A stretch of DNA of 64,000 nt from Fibrobacter sp. UWB2. GTDB taxonomy: Bacteria > Fibrobacterota > Fibrobacteria > Fibrobacterales > Fibrobacteraceae. Below, one piece after another: positions 24,921 through 33,384 of this stretch (within the stretch, counting starts at the first letter, position 1; each line of letters begins with the position of its first letter). The translations under genes and the position numbers were made by a program. Location of the stretch: contig NZ_MWQK01000004.1 in the NCBI RefSeq assembly GCF_002210425.1, forward strand, positions 372,001 to 436,000. The letters run 5' to 3'. The notes beneath the pieces were generated by a model. It had not been told where the DNA came from. It searched no databases and saw nothing but the letters and a program-made list of their open reading frames with translations.

Positions 24921-25127
24921 ATGCAGCCTTACATTTCCAACAACAAAGACATCCGCGATTTCGTCCTAAACATCTTAAAGTCCAAAAAATGGGAAATCGC
25001 ACGTCACGGCAAGCACGTCATCTTGCGACACATTGAAGAAGGAGCAAATAAGATATTCTCTGTTCCATGCACTCCAAGCGATTCCAGAGCTTTTTCAAAC
25101 TTCTGTAGAGACTATATCGCTACGTAA
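24921..25127 (+). CDS. Small HicA-like (dsRBD-fold) protein
   Basis: A 68-residue protein with AGGAGAG seven bases before the ATG. KKWEIARHGKHVILRH resembles the core of HicA-type mRNA interferases, in which a Gly-x-His motif carries the catalytic histidine. VPCTPSDSRAFSNF resembles the TPSDxRAxxN ending of phage-borne HicA-like proteins. No HicB-type antitoxin is adjacent, so it may not be a toxin. It sits behind the plus-strand sigma-54-like promoter, which would tie its expression to that of the divergent TerY operon. Confidence 0.5.
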   Translation: MQPYISNNKDIRDFVLNILKSKKWEIARHGKHVILRHIEEGANKIFSVPCTPSDSRAFSNFCRDYIAT

Positions 25128-25214
25128 GAGAATTTCTTATCCAATCCGGCAAGATTCAAAACAGCATTGCCTAAAAACTCCCAACATGGGAAAACTTTTA
25201 TAGAGGATTCTTAT

Positions 25215-25478
25215 ATGACTAGAAACATGCCTGAGATTATCAAAAAGGCACACGCCGCTTCCTTCCAGAACAGAGGGCTCGTAAAAAGATCCCAGATGTG
25301 CGGCTGCTTCTTTTGCTGCAAAACATTCCCCGCATCAGAAGTAGAAGACTTCTGCATCGACAGGGAAGACCTGACAGCGTTATGCCCATACTGCGCTATT
25401 GACTCTGTCATCCCTGACGCTTCCGGATGGCCTGTAGACGCAGCATTCATGAAAAAGATGAAGCGCTACTGGTTTTAG
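25215..25478 (+). CDS. Small Cys-rich conserved protein (putative zinc binder)
   Basis: An 87-residue protein starting at the ATG at 25215 (GAGG eight bases upstream). It has two cysteine clusters, CGCFFCCKTF and LCPYCAIDSVI, with the pattern CxxC...CPYC of a widespread family of about 80-90-residue uncharacterised cytoplasmic proteins. Zinc binding through these cysteines is likely by pattern. It follows the HicA-like gene by 87 bases and ends just before a strong terminator, so the two may share a transcript. Confidence 0.7.
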   Translation: MTRNMPEIIKKAHAASFQNRGLVKRSQMCGCFFCCKTFPASEVEDFCIDREDLTALCPYCAIDSVIPDASGWPVDAAFMKKMKRYWF

Positions 25479-25499
25479 TAACCAGCAGCGCCTCACCCA

Positions 25500-25533
25500 G
25501 CCTAAAATAGGTAACCTATTTTAGGCAATTTTT
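25500..25533 (+). terminator. Rho-independent terminator
   Basis: A perfect 12-bp stem, GCCTAAAATAGG (25500-25511) and its complement (25515-25526) with a three-base loop, is followed by AATTTTT. It lies 22 bases after the stop of the Cys-rich protein gene and separates it from the convergent phosphatase gene. Confidence 0.85.
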
Positions 25534-25550
25534 AAATATTTTCCCCGTCC

Positions 25551-27038
25551 TTATCCTTTGTACTTTATCACAAGCATGGTGAGGTCGTCGCTCTGTTCCG
25601 CGCCATTCACAAACTCGGACACCGCATGTGACATCGTATCCAGCAGTTGCTGCGGTTCCGCAAATGCGGAGAGTTCACTATTGCCTCCAGTTTTTCCACC
25701 CCCACAAATCGTTTTTTCAACGCGCTTCAATCCAAACAGCTTTCCATTTGCGTTCATCGCTTCGGTGAGGCCATCCGTATAGAGCAAGATCATATCGCCC
25801 GCAGCGATGACCGATTCCTGGATATTGTATTTTTTTTCTTCTATGACCCCGATAGGGATATTTGCGGTAACATCGAGATATCGCATATTACGTCCAGTAA
25901 TGATAATGGGCTTTTCATGGCCGGCATTGCAGTAGCTCAGGCGCCCCGTTGCAAGGTCTAGCACACCAACAAAAAGCGTTGCAAACATTCCCGTCGTATT
26001 TCCACGACTGGCCATCGTGTTCATTCCCATCACAATGTGAGATGGATCATCGACTTTAGTTGCAATCGTGCGGAACACGGCCTGCGTCATCGACATGACA
26101 AGTGCCGCCGGGATTCCCTTGCCGCAGACGTCACCGATATTGAAGAACAGCTTTCCATCACGCACAAAATAATCATAAAAATCGCCACCCACCTGTTTTG
26201 CCGGGACCTGACTACCAACGATATTCAGGAATTCGCTTTCGGGCAGCGGTGGCGGAAGCATCGCCGTCTGGATCGCATTTGCAATGCCAAGTTCCCTGTT
26301 AATCAGGTCTTTTTCGGCACTGACTTTGCTTAACTTACGGACGCTGATGATGCTGCGGTACATGATAAAGCCAAGCACAAAGAGGCCGACAAGCTGAAGA
26401 ATGATGACAGGGATAAGCGAGCGCTGTTGGTTATCGTACAGCTGCACAGCCATCGAAGAGAGTTCTCGCATCGGGACGTCGGCGCCAATAACGGCAACGA
26501 CACGTCCTTGAGGATCGTGGACTGGCCGCGAGAATGTAGACATCAGCGCCACGTAATAGCGGCTCATGTACGGTTCGCTCCAGGAACCTGTGCCATGCAA
26601 GCCCTCGCGGTACCAAGTGCGTTCCGTATAGTCAAATCCTATCACGGTGTCTTTTATTTCGTTGGTTGCATCGTCCCTAAACGTAAAATACCCATCGCGA
26701 AGGCCATCACTCCCCACACGATAGGCAAAATCGACGCCGACAATTTCAGGATGGTTCGCAACCACTCGTTGCAACGCCATGTGCAACGAATCTTGCTGTT
26801 GTGTATCGACAAGGCGCTCCACTTCCGGCAGCACAGCCGCAATGGCAGATTCTGCAATTTCCTTGACTTCAATGATTCGGTTTGCAGAGGTAAGATCGTG
26901 CTTGGCCATTTCCTTAATTTGTGCGGTAATGGCACGGCGTGTAGAAATGTACTGCACTGCGGTCGTCAGTTCAAGCAACAATGCAGCAACTACGAGGACC
27001 GTAACGCTCCGTATTTTTGTATGGCGGGATGTGTTCAT
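25551..27038 (-). CDS. Membrane-bound RsbU/SpoIIE-type serine phosphatase with Cache-like sensor
   Basis: A 495-residue protein; the start at 27038 follows GAGGGG. One transmembrane helix near the N-terminus (SVTVLVVAALLLELTT), a periplasmic region to about residue 215 with a Cache-like pattern (GYFTFRD..YTERTWYREGL..WSEPYMSRYYVALMSTFSRPV), a second helix (LIPVIILQLVGLFVLGFIMY), then a PP2C-type SpoIIE phosphatase domain (VGGDFYDYF, GDVCGKGIPAALVMS, LLYTDGLTEAMN). Such proteins sense small molecules outside and dephosphorylate an anti-anti-sigma protein inside. No such partner is adjacent. Confidence 0.9.
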   Translation of the reverse strand: MNTSRHTKIRSVTVLVVAALLLELTTAVQYISTRRAITAQIKEMAKHDLTSANRIIEVKEIAESAIAAVLPEVERLVDTQQQDSLHMALQRVVANHPEIVGVDFAYRVGSDGLRDGYFTFRDDATNEIKDTVIGFDYTERTWYREGLHGTGSWSEPYMSRYYVALMSTFSRPVHDPQGRVVAVIGADVPMRELSSMAVQLYDNQQRSLIPVIILQLVGLFVLGFIMYRSIISVRKLSKVSAEKDLINRELGIANAIQTAMLPPPLPESEFLNIVGSQVPAKQVGGDFYDYFVRDGKLFFNIGDVCGKGIPAALVMSMTQAVFRTIATKVDDPSHIVMGMNTMASRGNTTGMFATLFVGVLDLATGRLSYCNAGHEKPIIITGRNMRYLDVTANIPIGVIEEKKYNIQESVIAAGDMILLYTDGLTEAMNANGKLFGLKRVEKTICGGGKTGGNSELSAFAEPQQLLDTMSHAVSEFVNGAEQSDDLTMLVIKYKG

Positions 27039-27154
27039 AATACTGCGCCCCTCAACATGCAATTCTTGTAGTTTTATAATATATGTTATTTAGGGGAAAA
27101 ATCGCAATTTAGGTTTCTATTTTTGTTCAAAATCACAATCTTTACAATAAAAAA

Positions 27155-27832
27155 CTAGTCCAAAAGCCCTTTATTTTGGCGTTGGAACACAAAATAATAA
27201 ATCAGGCTCCAGGCACCCCACAAAACGCAAAGCGCCATGCCGACATAGCCAACGGTATAAACGGTCGAGGCAATTGAGTCACATTTCAAAAGCAGGCCAG
27301 TTTCCGAGAGGATAAAGTTCCAGTCGTGGAACCCGTAAGGGGCTTCGGCACCGGTGCCACCGCTAATGAGCATGAGTTTCATCGGGAGAGCATCTTCGAT
27401 GTAAGGCGCCACGTCAATCAGGTTTTCGAACGCCCACCAAAGCGCAATCGAAGCGCCGAACAGGTCACGGGGTTTAATCCAAAGTGCTAAGCAAAATACG
27501 AGCGGCATAATCGTCTGGAAAAGCGAGCCACCAAGCGACGTAATCACTTCGCTCCCGAAGATTCTAAAAACGATGTGCCCCGTTTCGTGAACCGGCAGGT
27601 TCAGGTTGTGCAGGAATTGCGCAATCCAGGATTCATACCCGCCAGCGAACGCCTGTAGCGTAAAGAATGCCATCGCCACAAGCAACACGATGCGGACCGT
27701 GAAAAAGTTATTATGCCCGAGCGGTCGCGGCAGCAAAAAGAACTGCACCCAAGCAGGCCATTCATCTGGCTCGTTCAACCAATCCAGTATTCGGGCAAGT
27801 AATGGTTTCTTTTCGTGTGGGACAAAAGCCAT
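27155..27832 (-). CDS. Multi-pass membrane protein with HExxH motif (M50-like)
   Basis: A 225-residue integral membrane protein. The start at 27832 is chosen because GGAGGG sits four bases upstream; an ATG four codons earlier would overlap the acyltransferase stop. About four or five hydrophobic segments are visible. LPVHETGHIVF within a hydrophobic stretch has the HExxH zinc motif of site-2-protease-like (M50) metalloproteases; the LDG-type second motif is not evident, so activity is uncertain. The gene is immediately downstream of an LpxL-type acyltransferase. Confidence 0.65.
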   Translation of the reverse strand: MAFVPHEKKPLLARILDWLNEPDEWPAWVQFFLLPRPLGHNNFFTVRIVLLVAMAFFTLQAFAGGYESWIAQFLHNLNLPVHETGHIVFRIFGSEVITSLGGSLFQTIMPLVFCLALWIKPRDLFGASIALWWAFENLIDVAPYIEDALPMKLMLISGGTGAEAPYGFHDWNFILSETGLLLKCDSIASTVYTVGYVGMALCVLWGAWSLIYYFVFQRQNKGLLD

Positions 27833-27833
27833 G

Positions 27834-28706
27834 TTACCCTCCATAGATTTCTGGCGACTGGCTGTAGAATCGACGGTGCGTGAAGCTGTACCAGAGATTC
27901 GGATTTTCGCAGATGCGCTCTTCGAGCCACTTGTTAAATTTTTCGGCGACTTTGGACTGCACGCCTCCCACCTCGACAGCGTGGAGCACGCGAACTTTTT
28001 TTGAAGACGAGTGTTCTAGAGATTCATCTTTCGGAGATGCGCCGCGTTCCTCCATCCAGCAAATAAACACAGGTGTTTGCGGACGATGCCTGAGCAAAAA
28101 GTCCGGCAGCGGATTCACATTTACGGGTTGCCCCAAGAGCGTTCCCGAAAGTGCGCTCGGAATGCGGGAATCCTGATCGGAAAGCAAGCAGAAAAGATTG
28201 CCTTCGTTCAAGATGCGTATAAAGTCGCGAGGTGTCCGGGCATCCACGGAATAACTCAGGCCATTGACCGCACGGATTTTGCGTTCAAGAATGTTATTAA
28301 GCCACTTGGGCTTCACGGGTATATAACTTGCGACAAGTGGGATTTCAAGGCGGCAAAGCCACGGCCCCATCGCTTCGTAATTGCCGTAATGCGCGGTCAA
28401 GAAGATTCCGCCGCTCCGCATTTTTTCGAGCACCGGAATAGCCGCCTCGTCAAGTGCAAAGTCCCAGCCATCCACACAGCACGGGTATGCGGTAAAATCA
28501 TGCGGCAACTTCTTGAAAGTCCCGAAACGAAACAAGAGTTCGCTCGCATGACGCGTCAAGTTAAGCAAAAGTTCATCGTAGTTGACGGGTGAAGCCACAT
28601 GCTTTGCATTAGCTAATACGGTTTTATGCTTCCAGCCCGTAAGCCGAAGCACCACGTAAGCACCGCACGCAAAAACCGCCGCCAATATTTTACCAAAGAA
28701 AATCAT
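27834..28706 (-). CDS. LpxL/HtrB-type lauroyl (lysophospholipid) acyltransferase
   Basis: A 290-residue membrane-anchored acyltransferase. An N-terminal hydrophobic helix (ILAAVFACGAYVVLRL) is followed by the catalytic H-x4-E motif in LTAHYGNYEAMGPWL (about residue 100) and FCLLSDQDSRIPSA, a typical LpxL/LpxM motif. These enzymes add secondary acyl chains to lipid A at the inner membrane, indicating a lipopolysaccharide-type outer membrane. Length matches the family (about 300). It is first of a two-gene transcript with the M50-like protein. Confidence 0.85.
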   Translation of the reverse strand: MIFFGKILAAVFACGAYVVLRLTGWKHKTVLANAKHVASPVNYDELLLNLTRHASELLFRFGTFKKLPHDFTAYPCCVDGWDFALDEAAIPVLEKMRSGGIFLTAHYGNYEAMGPWLCRLEIPLVASYIPVKPKWLNNILERKIRAVNGLSYSVDARTPRDFIRILNEGNLFCLLSDQDSRIPSALSGTLLGQPVNVNPLPDFLLRHRPQTPVFICWMEERGASPKDESLEHSSSKKVRVLHAVEVGGVQSKVAEKFNKWLEERICENPNLWYSFTHRRFYSQSPEIYGG

Positions 28707-28827
28707 TACGGATTAAAGATACGAAAAATATTTTTGTTTCGGCGATAGAACGGGATACGGAATCGTTCACATCAAGCGAGGAAAAGCGTCCGCCATAGCT
28801 ACGGACATTCAAATTTCAGCCGAACCA

Positions 28828-28987
28828 TTACGAAATCTCACTTTTTTAAACACATTTCGTAGCACTTCAAAATCTGAACCTTTACGAAATCTCATATTTT
28901 TTATCACTTTTCGTAATATTTCAGAAAACGAACTATTGCGAAATCTCTATTTTTTTAGTAGATTTCGTAATACTACTAGAGGTTCTT
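28828..28987. repeat. Three tandem 54-bp repeats, each with an internal TTACGAAA/TTTCGTAA inverted pair
   Basis: Units begin at 28828, 28882 and 28936, exactly 54 bases apart. Each starts TTACGAAATCTC (TTGCGAAATCTC in the third), continues into a T-run, and carries TTTCGTA about 27 bases after its start, forming an inverted pair with the opening. The last unit runs up to the start codon of the ATPase gene at 28988. The tail of each unit is more variable; the bases just before 28828 resemble the end of a unit. The likely role is an operator or binding array for the downstream gene. Confidence 0.8.
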
Positions 28988-30409
28988 ATGGAAAAGCTCA
29001 TTGTCGGAAGGTTAAAGGAAAAGGCTCTTTTTGAAGAATGCGCGCAATCAGGAAAGCCCGAATTCATTACAGTCTATGGCCGACGTCGCATCGGAAAAAC
29101 ATTCTTGATTCGCGAATACTTCAACGACAAGTTCGACTTTTATTGCACCGGGTCGTATGGAGCAAGCAAAGAAGAACAGCTGAGCCGATTCTGCCAAAAG
29201 ATTGCGGAATATTCCAAGAGTTTCGTTCCGGCCGTAAGTTCTTGGGACGAGGCATTCACCTTACTACAAAACTATTTAGGAAGCATCAAAGGGCGCCCCA
29301 TAACAGTCTTTATAGACGAACTCCCTTGGCTGGACACCCCTCGTTCAAAATTCTTGAACGCATTCGAATATTTCTGGAACAGCTGGGGTTCCCGACAAGA
29401 CAATCTCAAACTAATCGTATGTGGATCCGCAACTTCGTGGATGACAAACAAACTCCTCGGCAACAAGGGAGGTCTCCACAACCGCGTTACAAGGAGAATC
29501 CACCTCTCAGCATTTACTCTTAAAGAAACCGAAGACTTTATAAAGTCCAGAGGAATGCCTTATTCAAGGCAACAAGTTTTTGAGACATACATGTGCCTTG
29601 GCGGCACGCCGTTCTACTTGGATATGCTGAAAAAAGGTCTCAGTACAACGCAAAATATAGACGAACTATTTTTCGCACCCAACGCTCCCCTTGCCGAAGA
29701 ATACGGATTCCTATTCAAGTCCTTGTTTAACGATTCAACGATGTATAAGCGAATCGTTGAATTGCTCGCAAAAAAGACTATTGGGATGACTCGTTCTGAA
29801 ATTGTAGCCGCACTAAAAATTTCTGATAGCGGTGTGCTAACGGAAGTTTTAGAAAACCTTGAAAATTGCGACTTTATCCGTAGCTATGCAGCCTTCGGAA
29901 AAAAAGCAAAAGACATCATGTACCAACTCGTAGATCTCTATTCACTATTTTATCTACGCTATGCCAAAAATTACCGTGGTGGAGACAAAAACAGATGGAG
30001 CAACATGATTGATTCACCAAGTCGCAGAGCATGGAGCGGCTACGCCTTTGAGCAAGTCTGTTTAAATCACATCGACCAAATCAAGCAAAAACTTGGCATT
30101 TCAGGAATCCAAAGCGATGTATGTTCTTGGCGTTACAAAGGCGACAAAGATTCGCAAGGAGCACAAATCGACCTGCTAATCGACCGTCGCGACCAAGTCA
30201 TCAATCTCTGCGAAATGAAATATTCTAGCAAGCCTTACGAAATCACCTCTACGTATATGGAATATTTAAAACAACGCCGCGAGACATTCCGCGAAGTCAC
30301 AAAGACCCGCAAGTCGCTTTACTTGACACTTGTAACGCCATGCGGCCTCGCGAAGAACGCTGCATGGAACGAAATTCAAAACGAGTTGACGTTAGACGAT
30401 TTATTCTAG
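28988..30409 (+). CDS. Archaeal-type AAA ATPase with C-terminal PD-(D/E)XK-like domain
   Basis: A 473-residue protein. The ATPase domain has Walker A YGRRRIGKTFL (about residues 30-40) and Walker B TVFIDELPWLD, typical of the ATPase_2 (archaeal ATPase) family. A winged-helix-like region follows near residues 250-300 (MTRSEIVAALKISDSGVLTEVLENLE). The C-terminal DUF234-like region ends in AQIDLLIDRRDQVINLCEMKY, an Asp-x(n)-Glu-x-Lys arrangement as in PD-(D/E)XK nucleases. The family is common and often multi-copy in anaerobes; its biological role is not established. AGAGG lies eight bases before the ATG, within the third 54-bp repeat unit. Confidence 0.85.
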   Translation: MEKLIVGRLKEKALFEECAQSGKPEFITVYGRRRIGKTFLIREYFNDKFDFYCTGSYGASKEEQLSRFCQKIAEYSKSFVPAVSSWDEAFTLLQNYLGSIKGRPITVFIDELPWLDTPRSKFLNAFEYFWNSWGSRQDNLKLIVCGSATSWMTNKLLGNKGGLHNRVTRRIHLSAFTLKETEDFIKSRGMPYSRQQVFETYMCLGGTPFYLDMLKKGLSTTQNIDELFFAPNAPLAEEYGFLFKSLFNDSTMYKRIVELLAKKTIGMTRSEIVAALKISDSGVLTEVLENLENCDFIRSYAAFGKKAKDIMYQLVDLYSLFYLRYAKNYRGGDKNRWSNMIDSPSRRAWSGYAFEQVCLNHIDQIKQKLGISGIQSDVCSWRYKGDKDSQGAQIDLLIDRRDQVINLCEMKYSSKPYEITSTYMEYLKQRRETFREVTKTRKSLYLTLVTPCGLAKNAAWNEIQNELTLDDLF

Positions 30410-30427
30410 TTTGTCCACCAAGGTATT

Positions 30428-31159
30428 ATGATTTACAAAGAAACCAAATCAGTCAACGACAAACCGCAAGAAGTTCCTGACGATAAAATTCAGGAGAACG
30501 TCCTGCGTGGCGAGAAACTGATTGCCAGGTCAAAGAAATCGATTCAAACAATTATCTTGGCAGATTTGTTCATTTTCGTGATTGGGATAGCAACACTCAG
30601 CTTAGGTTCCAATTTTTTTGACAATCTATTTCTTATTATATATCCAATCCTATCCCTATTCATATTCTTCATGTTGTTTTCAACAGCCTCAATTTATTGC
30701 AAATGGCTTTACCATATTTTAAGAAACCTTCGCAAATGGACAGAAACACGATTTTTTCCAAAGGATGCCGCTATCGGATCGCTATTTCCCTGCATCGGCC
30801 AGTTCATGACGTTTTTCATTTTCAAGGACATCCTCACACAACAAAAAAAGATTCTTGAGGAACATGGTATCTATTCCGCACCCATACCAACGTTCCTTCT
30901 TTTGACCCCGCTCATACCTGCCACCTTTCTTTTCCTGTTCTTTTTACTAACACTCGGGATGATAAAGAGTATCCAATTTTGGACTTTTTTAGTCTTCACC
31001 AGTTTTTTCTTCCCTATTATAAGGTACGTCTTTATCTTCAAAGTACTCTTCGACATATTCGCAATCATCACCCTGCTCATCTACATGAAGTTGGTTCAAC
31101 AGCCCATATCAAATGAAAAGGCGATTGCCCAATTGAACATCGACAACACAAACCCCTAA
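30428..31159 (+). CDS. DUF4328-like membrane protein
   Basis: A 243-residue membrane protein with about five hydrophobic helices (IILADLFIFVIGIATLSL, LFLIIYPILSLFIFFML, TFLLLTPLIPATFLFLFF and two near the C-terminus). The central part YCKWLYHILRNLRKW..FFPKDAAIGSLFPCIGQF resembles DUF4328, a domain with WxYRAxxNL- and WxxxxFxPFxNL-type motifs. Function unknown. It begins 18 bases after the ATPase gene. Confidence 0.6.
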   Translation: MIYKETKSVNDKPQEVPDDKIQENVLRGEKLIARSKKSIQTIILADLFIFVIGIATLSLGSNFFDNLFLIIYPILSLFIFFMLFSTASIYCKWLYHILRNLRKWTETRFFPKDAAIGSLFPCIGQFMTFFIFKDILTQQKKILEEHGIYSAPIPTFLLLTPLIPATFLFLFFLLTLGMIKSIQFWTFLVFTSFFFPIIRYVFIFKVLFDIFAIITLLIYMKLVQQPISNEKAIAQLNIDNTNP

Positions 31160-31184
31160 AACTTTTACTACTATTATACATACT

Positions 31185-31541
31185 ATGAGTGAAAATTGTC
31201 TTTTCTGCAAAATCATCAAGGGTGAAATCCCTTCCAAGAAAATCTACGAAGACGACGATGTGTTCGCCTTCTATGACATCGCCCCGCAAGCTCCGGTACA
31301 CTTTTTGGTCGTGCCGAAGCGCCACATTGCAACCATCATGGACATGAAGCCGGAAGATTGCGAACTCGTGGGTAAGATGCTTTACCGCGCACAGCTCATC
31401 GCGAAAGACCTCGGCCTCGAAGAAGGCGGCGCACGCTTTGTGTTCAACTGCAAGGCTGACGCCGGTCAGACGGTGTTCCACATCCACCTGCACGTCGTTG
31501 GCGGACAGGAAATGGGCTGGCCTCCGTTCCCAGCGAAGTAA
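31185..31541 (+). CDS. hinT: HIT-family nucleotide hydrolase (HinT-like)
   Basis: A 118-residue histidine triad protein. It begins CLFCKIIKGEIPSKKIYEDD, has FLVVPKRHI in the middle, and ends with the catalytic triad FHIHLHVVGG followed by GWPP, exactly as in HinT/PKCI proteins. These cytoplasmic enzymes hydrolyse adenosine phosphoramidates and related AMP conjugates. Length and C-terminus are complete. It is followed 24 bases later by recO. Confidence 0.93.
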   Translation: MSENCLFCKIIKGEIPSKKIYEDDDVFAFYDIAPQAPVHFLVVPKRHIATIMDMKPEDCELVGKMLYRAQLIAKDLGLEEGGARFVFNCKADAGQTVFHIHLHVVGGQEMGWPPFPAK

Positions 31542-31565
31542 TCACGGCATAAAAGCCGCGAACTT

Positions 31566-32303
31566 ATGATCAAAACTCGCGCTATAGTTCTGCACCGCTT
31601 TCCGTACAGCGATTCTAGCTTTATCGTCAAGGCGCTTACGGAAGAAAGCGGGATTGTCTCGTTTATCGTGAAGGGCGGAAAGAAAAAGGAATCTCCGTTC
31701 CGGGGAGCCCTTGATCCGCTCGCGTTAAGCGAAGTCGTTTTTCGCCAAAATCCGAATACCGATTTGCAGTTCATCAAGGAAGCTACGCTTTTGGACTGGC
31801 GTAAGAACTTGCGCAACGATTTACTCAGCACAGCGAAAGCGCAGGTCATGACCGAAATGATTCTGCGTTACGCGCCGCAAGGCGTCCCCCTGCAAGAAGA
31901 ATTTGAGCGGTTGGAACAAGCCATCAGCGAATTTGATGAGGTTATCACCGACAAGTCGCGCATTTTTGCGCAGTGGCTCCTGGACACTTGCGATATGTGG
32001 GGCTACAATCTAGACCTCACCACTTGCAGCCGCTGCGGTCGCACACTCGAAAAGCCTGCCGCAGACTTTTTCCCCGAAACAGGCGGATTCGTATGCCAAA
32101 CATGCCTCGGTGTCGAGCACCCGCGTGCACGATTAGAAACGCTCAATGGGCTTTGGGCGCTTCAAACAGGCGGCAAAATCGAGCGTCCTGAATTCGCCGA
32201 GAACGCGCTCCTCACCTACTTGCGCCATCACATCGGATTTTTAAAAGAAATCCACTCCATAAAATTCTTGAACGAAACACGAAAGCTGTTTGATTATCAT
32301 TAA
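31566..32303 (+). CDS. recO: DNA repair protein RecO
   Basis: A 245-residue protein. The N-terminal OB-fold (IKTRAIVLHRFPYSDSSFIVKALTEESG) and KGGKKKESPFRGALDPL are typical of RecO. A zinc-binding CSRCGR...CQTC pair lies at about residues 155-180, and the helical C-terminus is present. RecO loads RecA onto gapped DNA together with RecR. It is full length for the family. Confidence 0.9.
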   Translation: MIKTRAIVLHRFPYSDSSFIVKALTEESGIVSFIVKGGKKKESPFRGALDPLALSEVVFRQNPNTDLQFIKEATLLDWRKNLRNDLLSTAKAQVMTEMILRYAPQGVPLQEEFERLEQAISEFDEVITDKSRIFAQWLLDTCDMWGYNLDLTTCSRCGRTLEKPAADFFPETGGFVCQTCLGVEHPRARLETLNGLWALQTGGKIERPEFAENALLTYLRHHIGFLKEIHSIKFLNETRKLFDYH

Positions 32304-32392
32304 GTTCATTCACTGGATTCCGCCGGAATAGCCATAACTTTACACTATTTGTATATTTGCCCTAGTTGAAAAGTTTAAGTGAAGAGGTCATC

Positions 32393-33139
32393 ATGTTAAC
32401 ACCAGAAGATATCAAAGCAAAAAAATCCAAGCACGAAATGATTTCCATGATCACCGCCTACGACTTCGCTTTCGCAAACATTGCAGAAGCCGCCGGAATT
32501 GACCAGATTCTCGTAGGCGATAGCCTTGCAAACACAATGCTCGGTTACAAGAGCACGCGTGAAATCGGCATGACCGAAATGCTCATCTTCGCAGCCGCCG
32601 TTTGCCGCGGCGCCCCGAACACGCACGTCATTGGCGACATGCCCTACATGAGCGACAAGGATCCGCAAACCGCTTACGACAACGCCCGCCGCTTTTTGGA
32701 CGTGGGCTGTTCCAGCATCAAGCTCGAAGGCACTCCCGAAGGCGTCATCGAATTTTTGCGCAGCAAGGACATTCCCGTTTGCGCCCACCTCGGACTTTTA
32801 CCGCAGACTGCAGAAAACTTCAAGCAGAAAGGCAAAACCGAAGAAGAAGCTCGCGCCATTGAAGAGGCAGCAAAGTTCGTCGACGGTCTCGGATGCTTCG
32901 AAATGGTTCTCGAACACATTCCCGAAGAACTTGGTGCAAAAATCACGAAAGAAGTCTCCGCACCGACAATTGGCATTGGCGGAGGCAAGTTCACAGACGG
33001 TCATGTTCTCGTGATGCACGATGCTCTCGGCATGCATCCGAACAAAATTCCGCCGTTCGCCACAAAGTTCGTAGATATGTATTCCGTTGGTGTTCAAGGA
33101 GTTAAGAAATACATCGAAAGTGTCAAGGCTAGAGCTTAA
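32393..33139 (+). CDS. panB: 3-methyl-2-oxobutanoate hydroxymethyltransferase (PanB)
   Basis: A 248-residue enzyme; the start at 32393 follows GAGG. It makes ketopantoate, the first committed step of pantothenate and coenzyme A synthesis. Family signatures are MITAYDFAFANIAEAAGIDQILVGDS at the N-terminus (metal site Asp in VGDS), SIKLEGT, CAHLGLLPQ and TIGIGGG. It is about 15 residues shorter than many PanB proteins but complete in motif content. A terminator-like hairpin follows at 33196. Confidence 0.95.
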   Translation: MLTPEDIKAKKSKHEMISMITAYDFAFANIAEAAGIDQILVGDSLANTMLGYKSTREIGMTEMLIFAAAVCRGAPNTHVIGDMPYMSDKDPQTAYDNARRFLDVGCSSIKLEGTPEGVIEFLRSKDIPVCAHLGLLPQTAENFKQKGKTEEEARAIEEAAKFVDGLGCFEMVLEHIPEELGAKITKEVSAPTIGIGGGKFTDGHVLVMHDALGMHPNKIPPFATKFVDMYSVGVQGVKKYIESVKARA

Positions 33140-33195
33140 TTAAAAATATTTAGTTCTAAATTTAAGATAAACTAAAATCATTTTTATTTAGCAAA

Positions 33196-33224
33196 TTGAT
33201 CTCGCAAGAGGTCGATTTTATTTT
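33196..33224 (+). terminator. Rho-independent terminator after panB
   Basis: TTGATCTC and GAGGTCGA (33196-33203 and 33208-33215) form an 8-bp stem with two G-U pairs and a GCAA tetraloop, followed by TTTTATTTT. It lies about 55 bases after the panB stop. Confidence 0.7.
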
Positions 33225-33314
33225 ACTCAAAATTGTTAACGATAACATTTTTCTATCAAGTGAACGCTATAACAAAATTTTTTCAAAAAAAATCACTTTT
33301 TTTTAAATTATGTG

Positions 33315-33343
33315 TTGATTATTTGTGAAAAAGAAGTTATTTT
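33315..33343 (+). promoter_or_regulatory. Candidate sigma-70-type promoter of the histone-like gene
   Basis: TTGATT (33315-33320), a 17-base spacer and TATTTT (33338-33343), about 40 bases before the ATG at 33385. Each element is one or two bases off consensus, in a very AT-rich stretch, so the assignment is tentative. Confidence 0.45.
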
Positions 33344-33384
33344 TCAGGTATCAACAAATAAATAACAAAAAAGGAAGAAAAAAA

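Noticed and set aside
24921-25127. Classical HicAB toxin-antitoxin pair
   Set aside because: The HicA-like similarity is partial and no HicB-like gene follows; the next gene is a Cys-rich protein.
1796-25478. Prophage or integrative element
   Set aside because: No integrase, terminase, capsid, tRNA target or clear attachment repeats were seen, although the gene content looks accessory and AT-rich by eye.
28828-28987. CRISPR array
   Set aside because: The three 54-bp units are direct repeats without unique equal-length spacers, and no cas genes are present.
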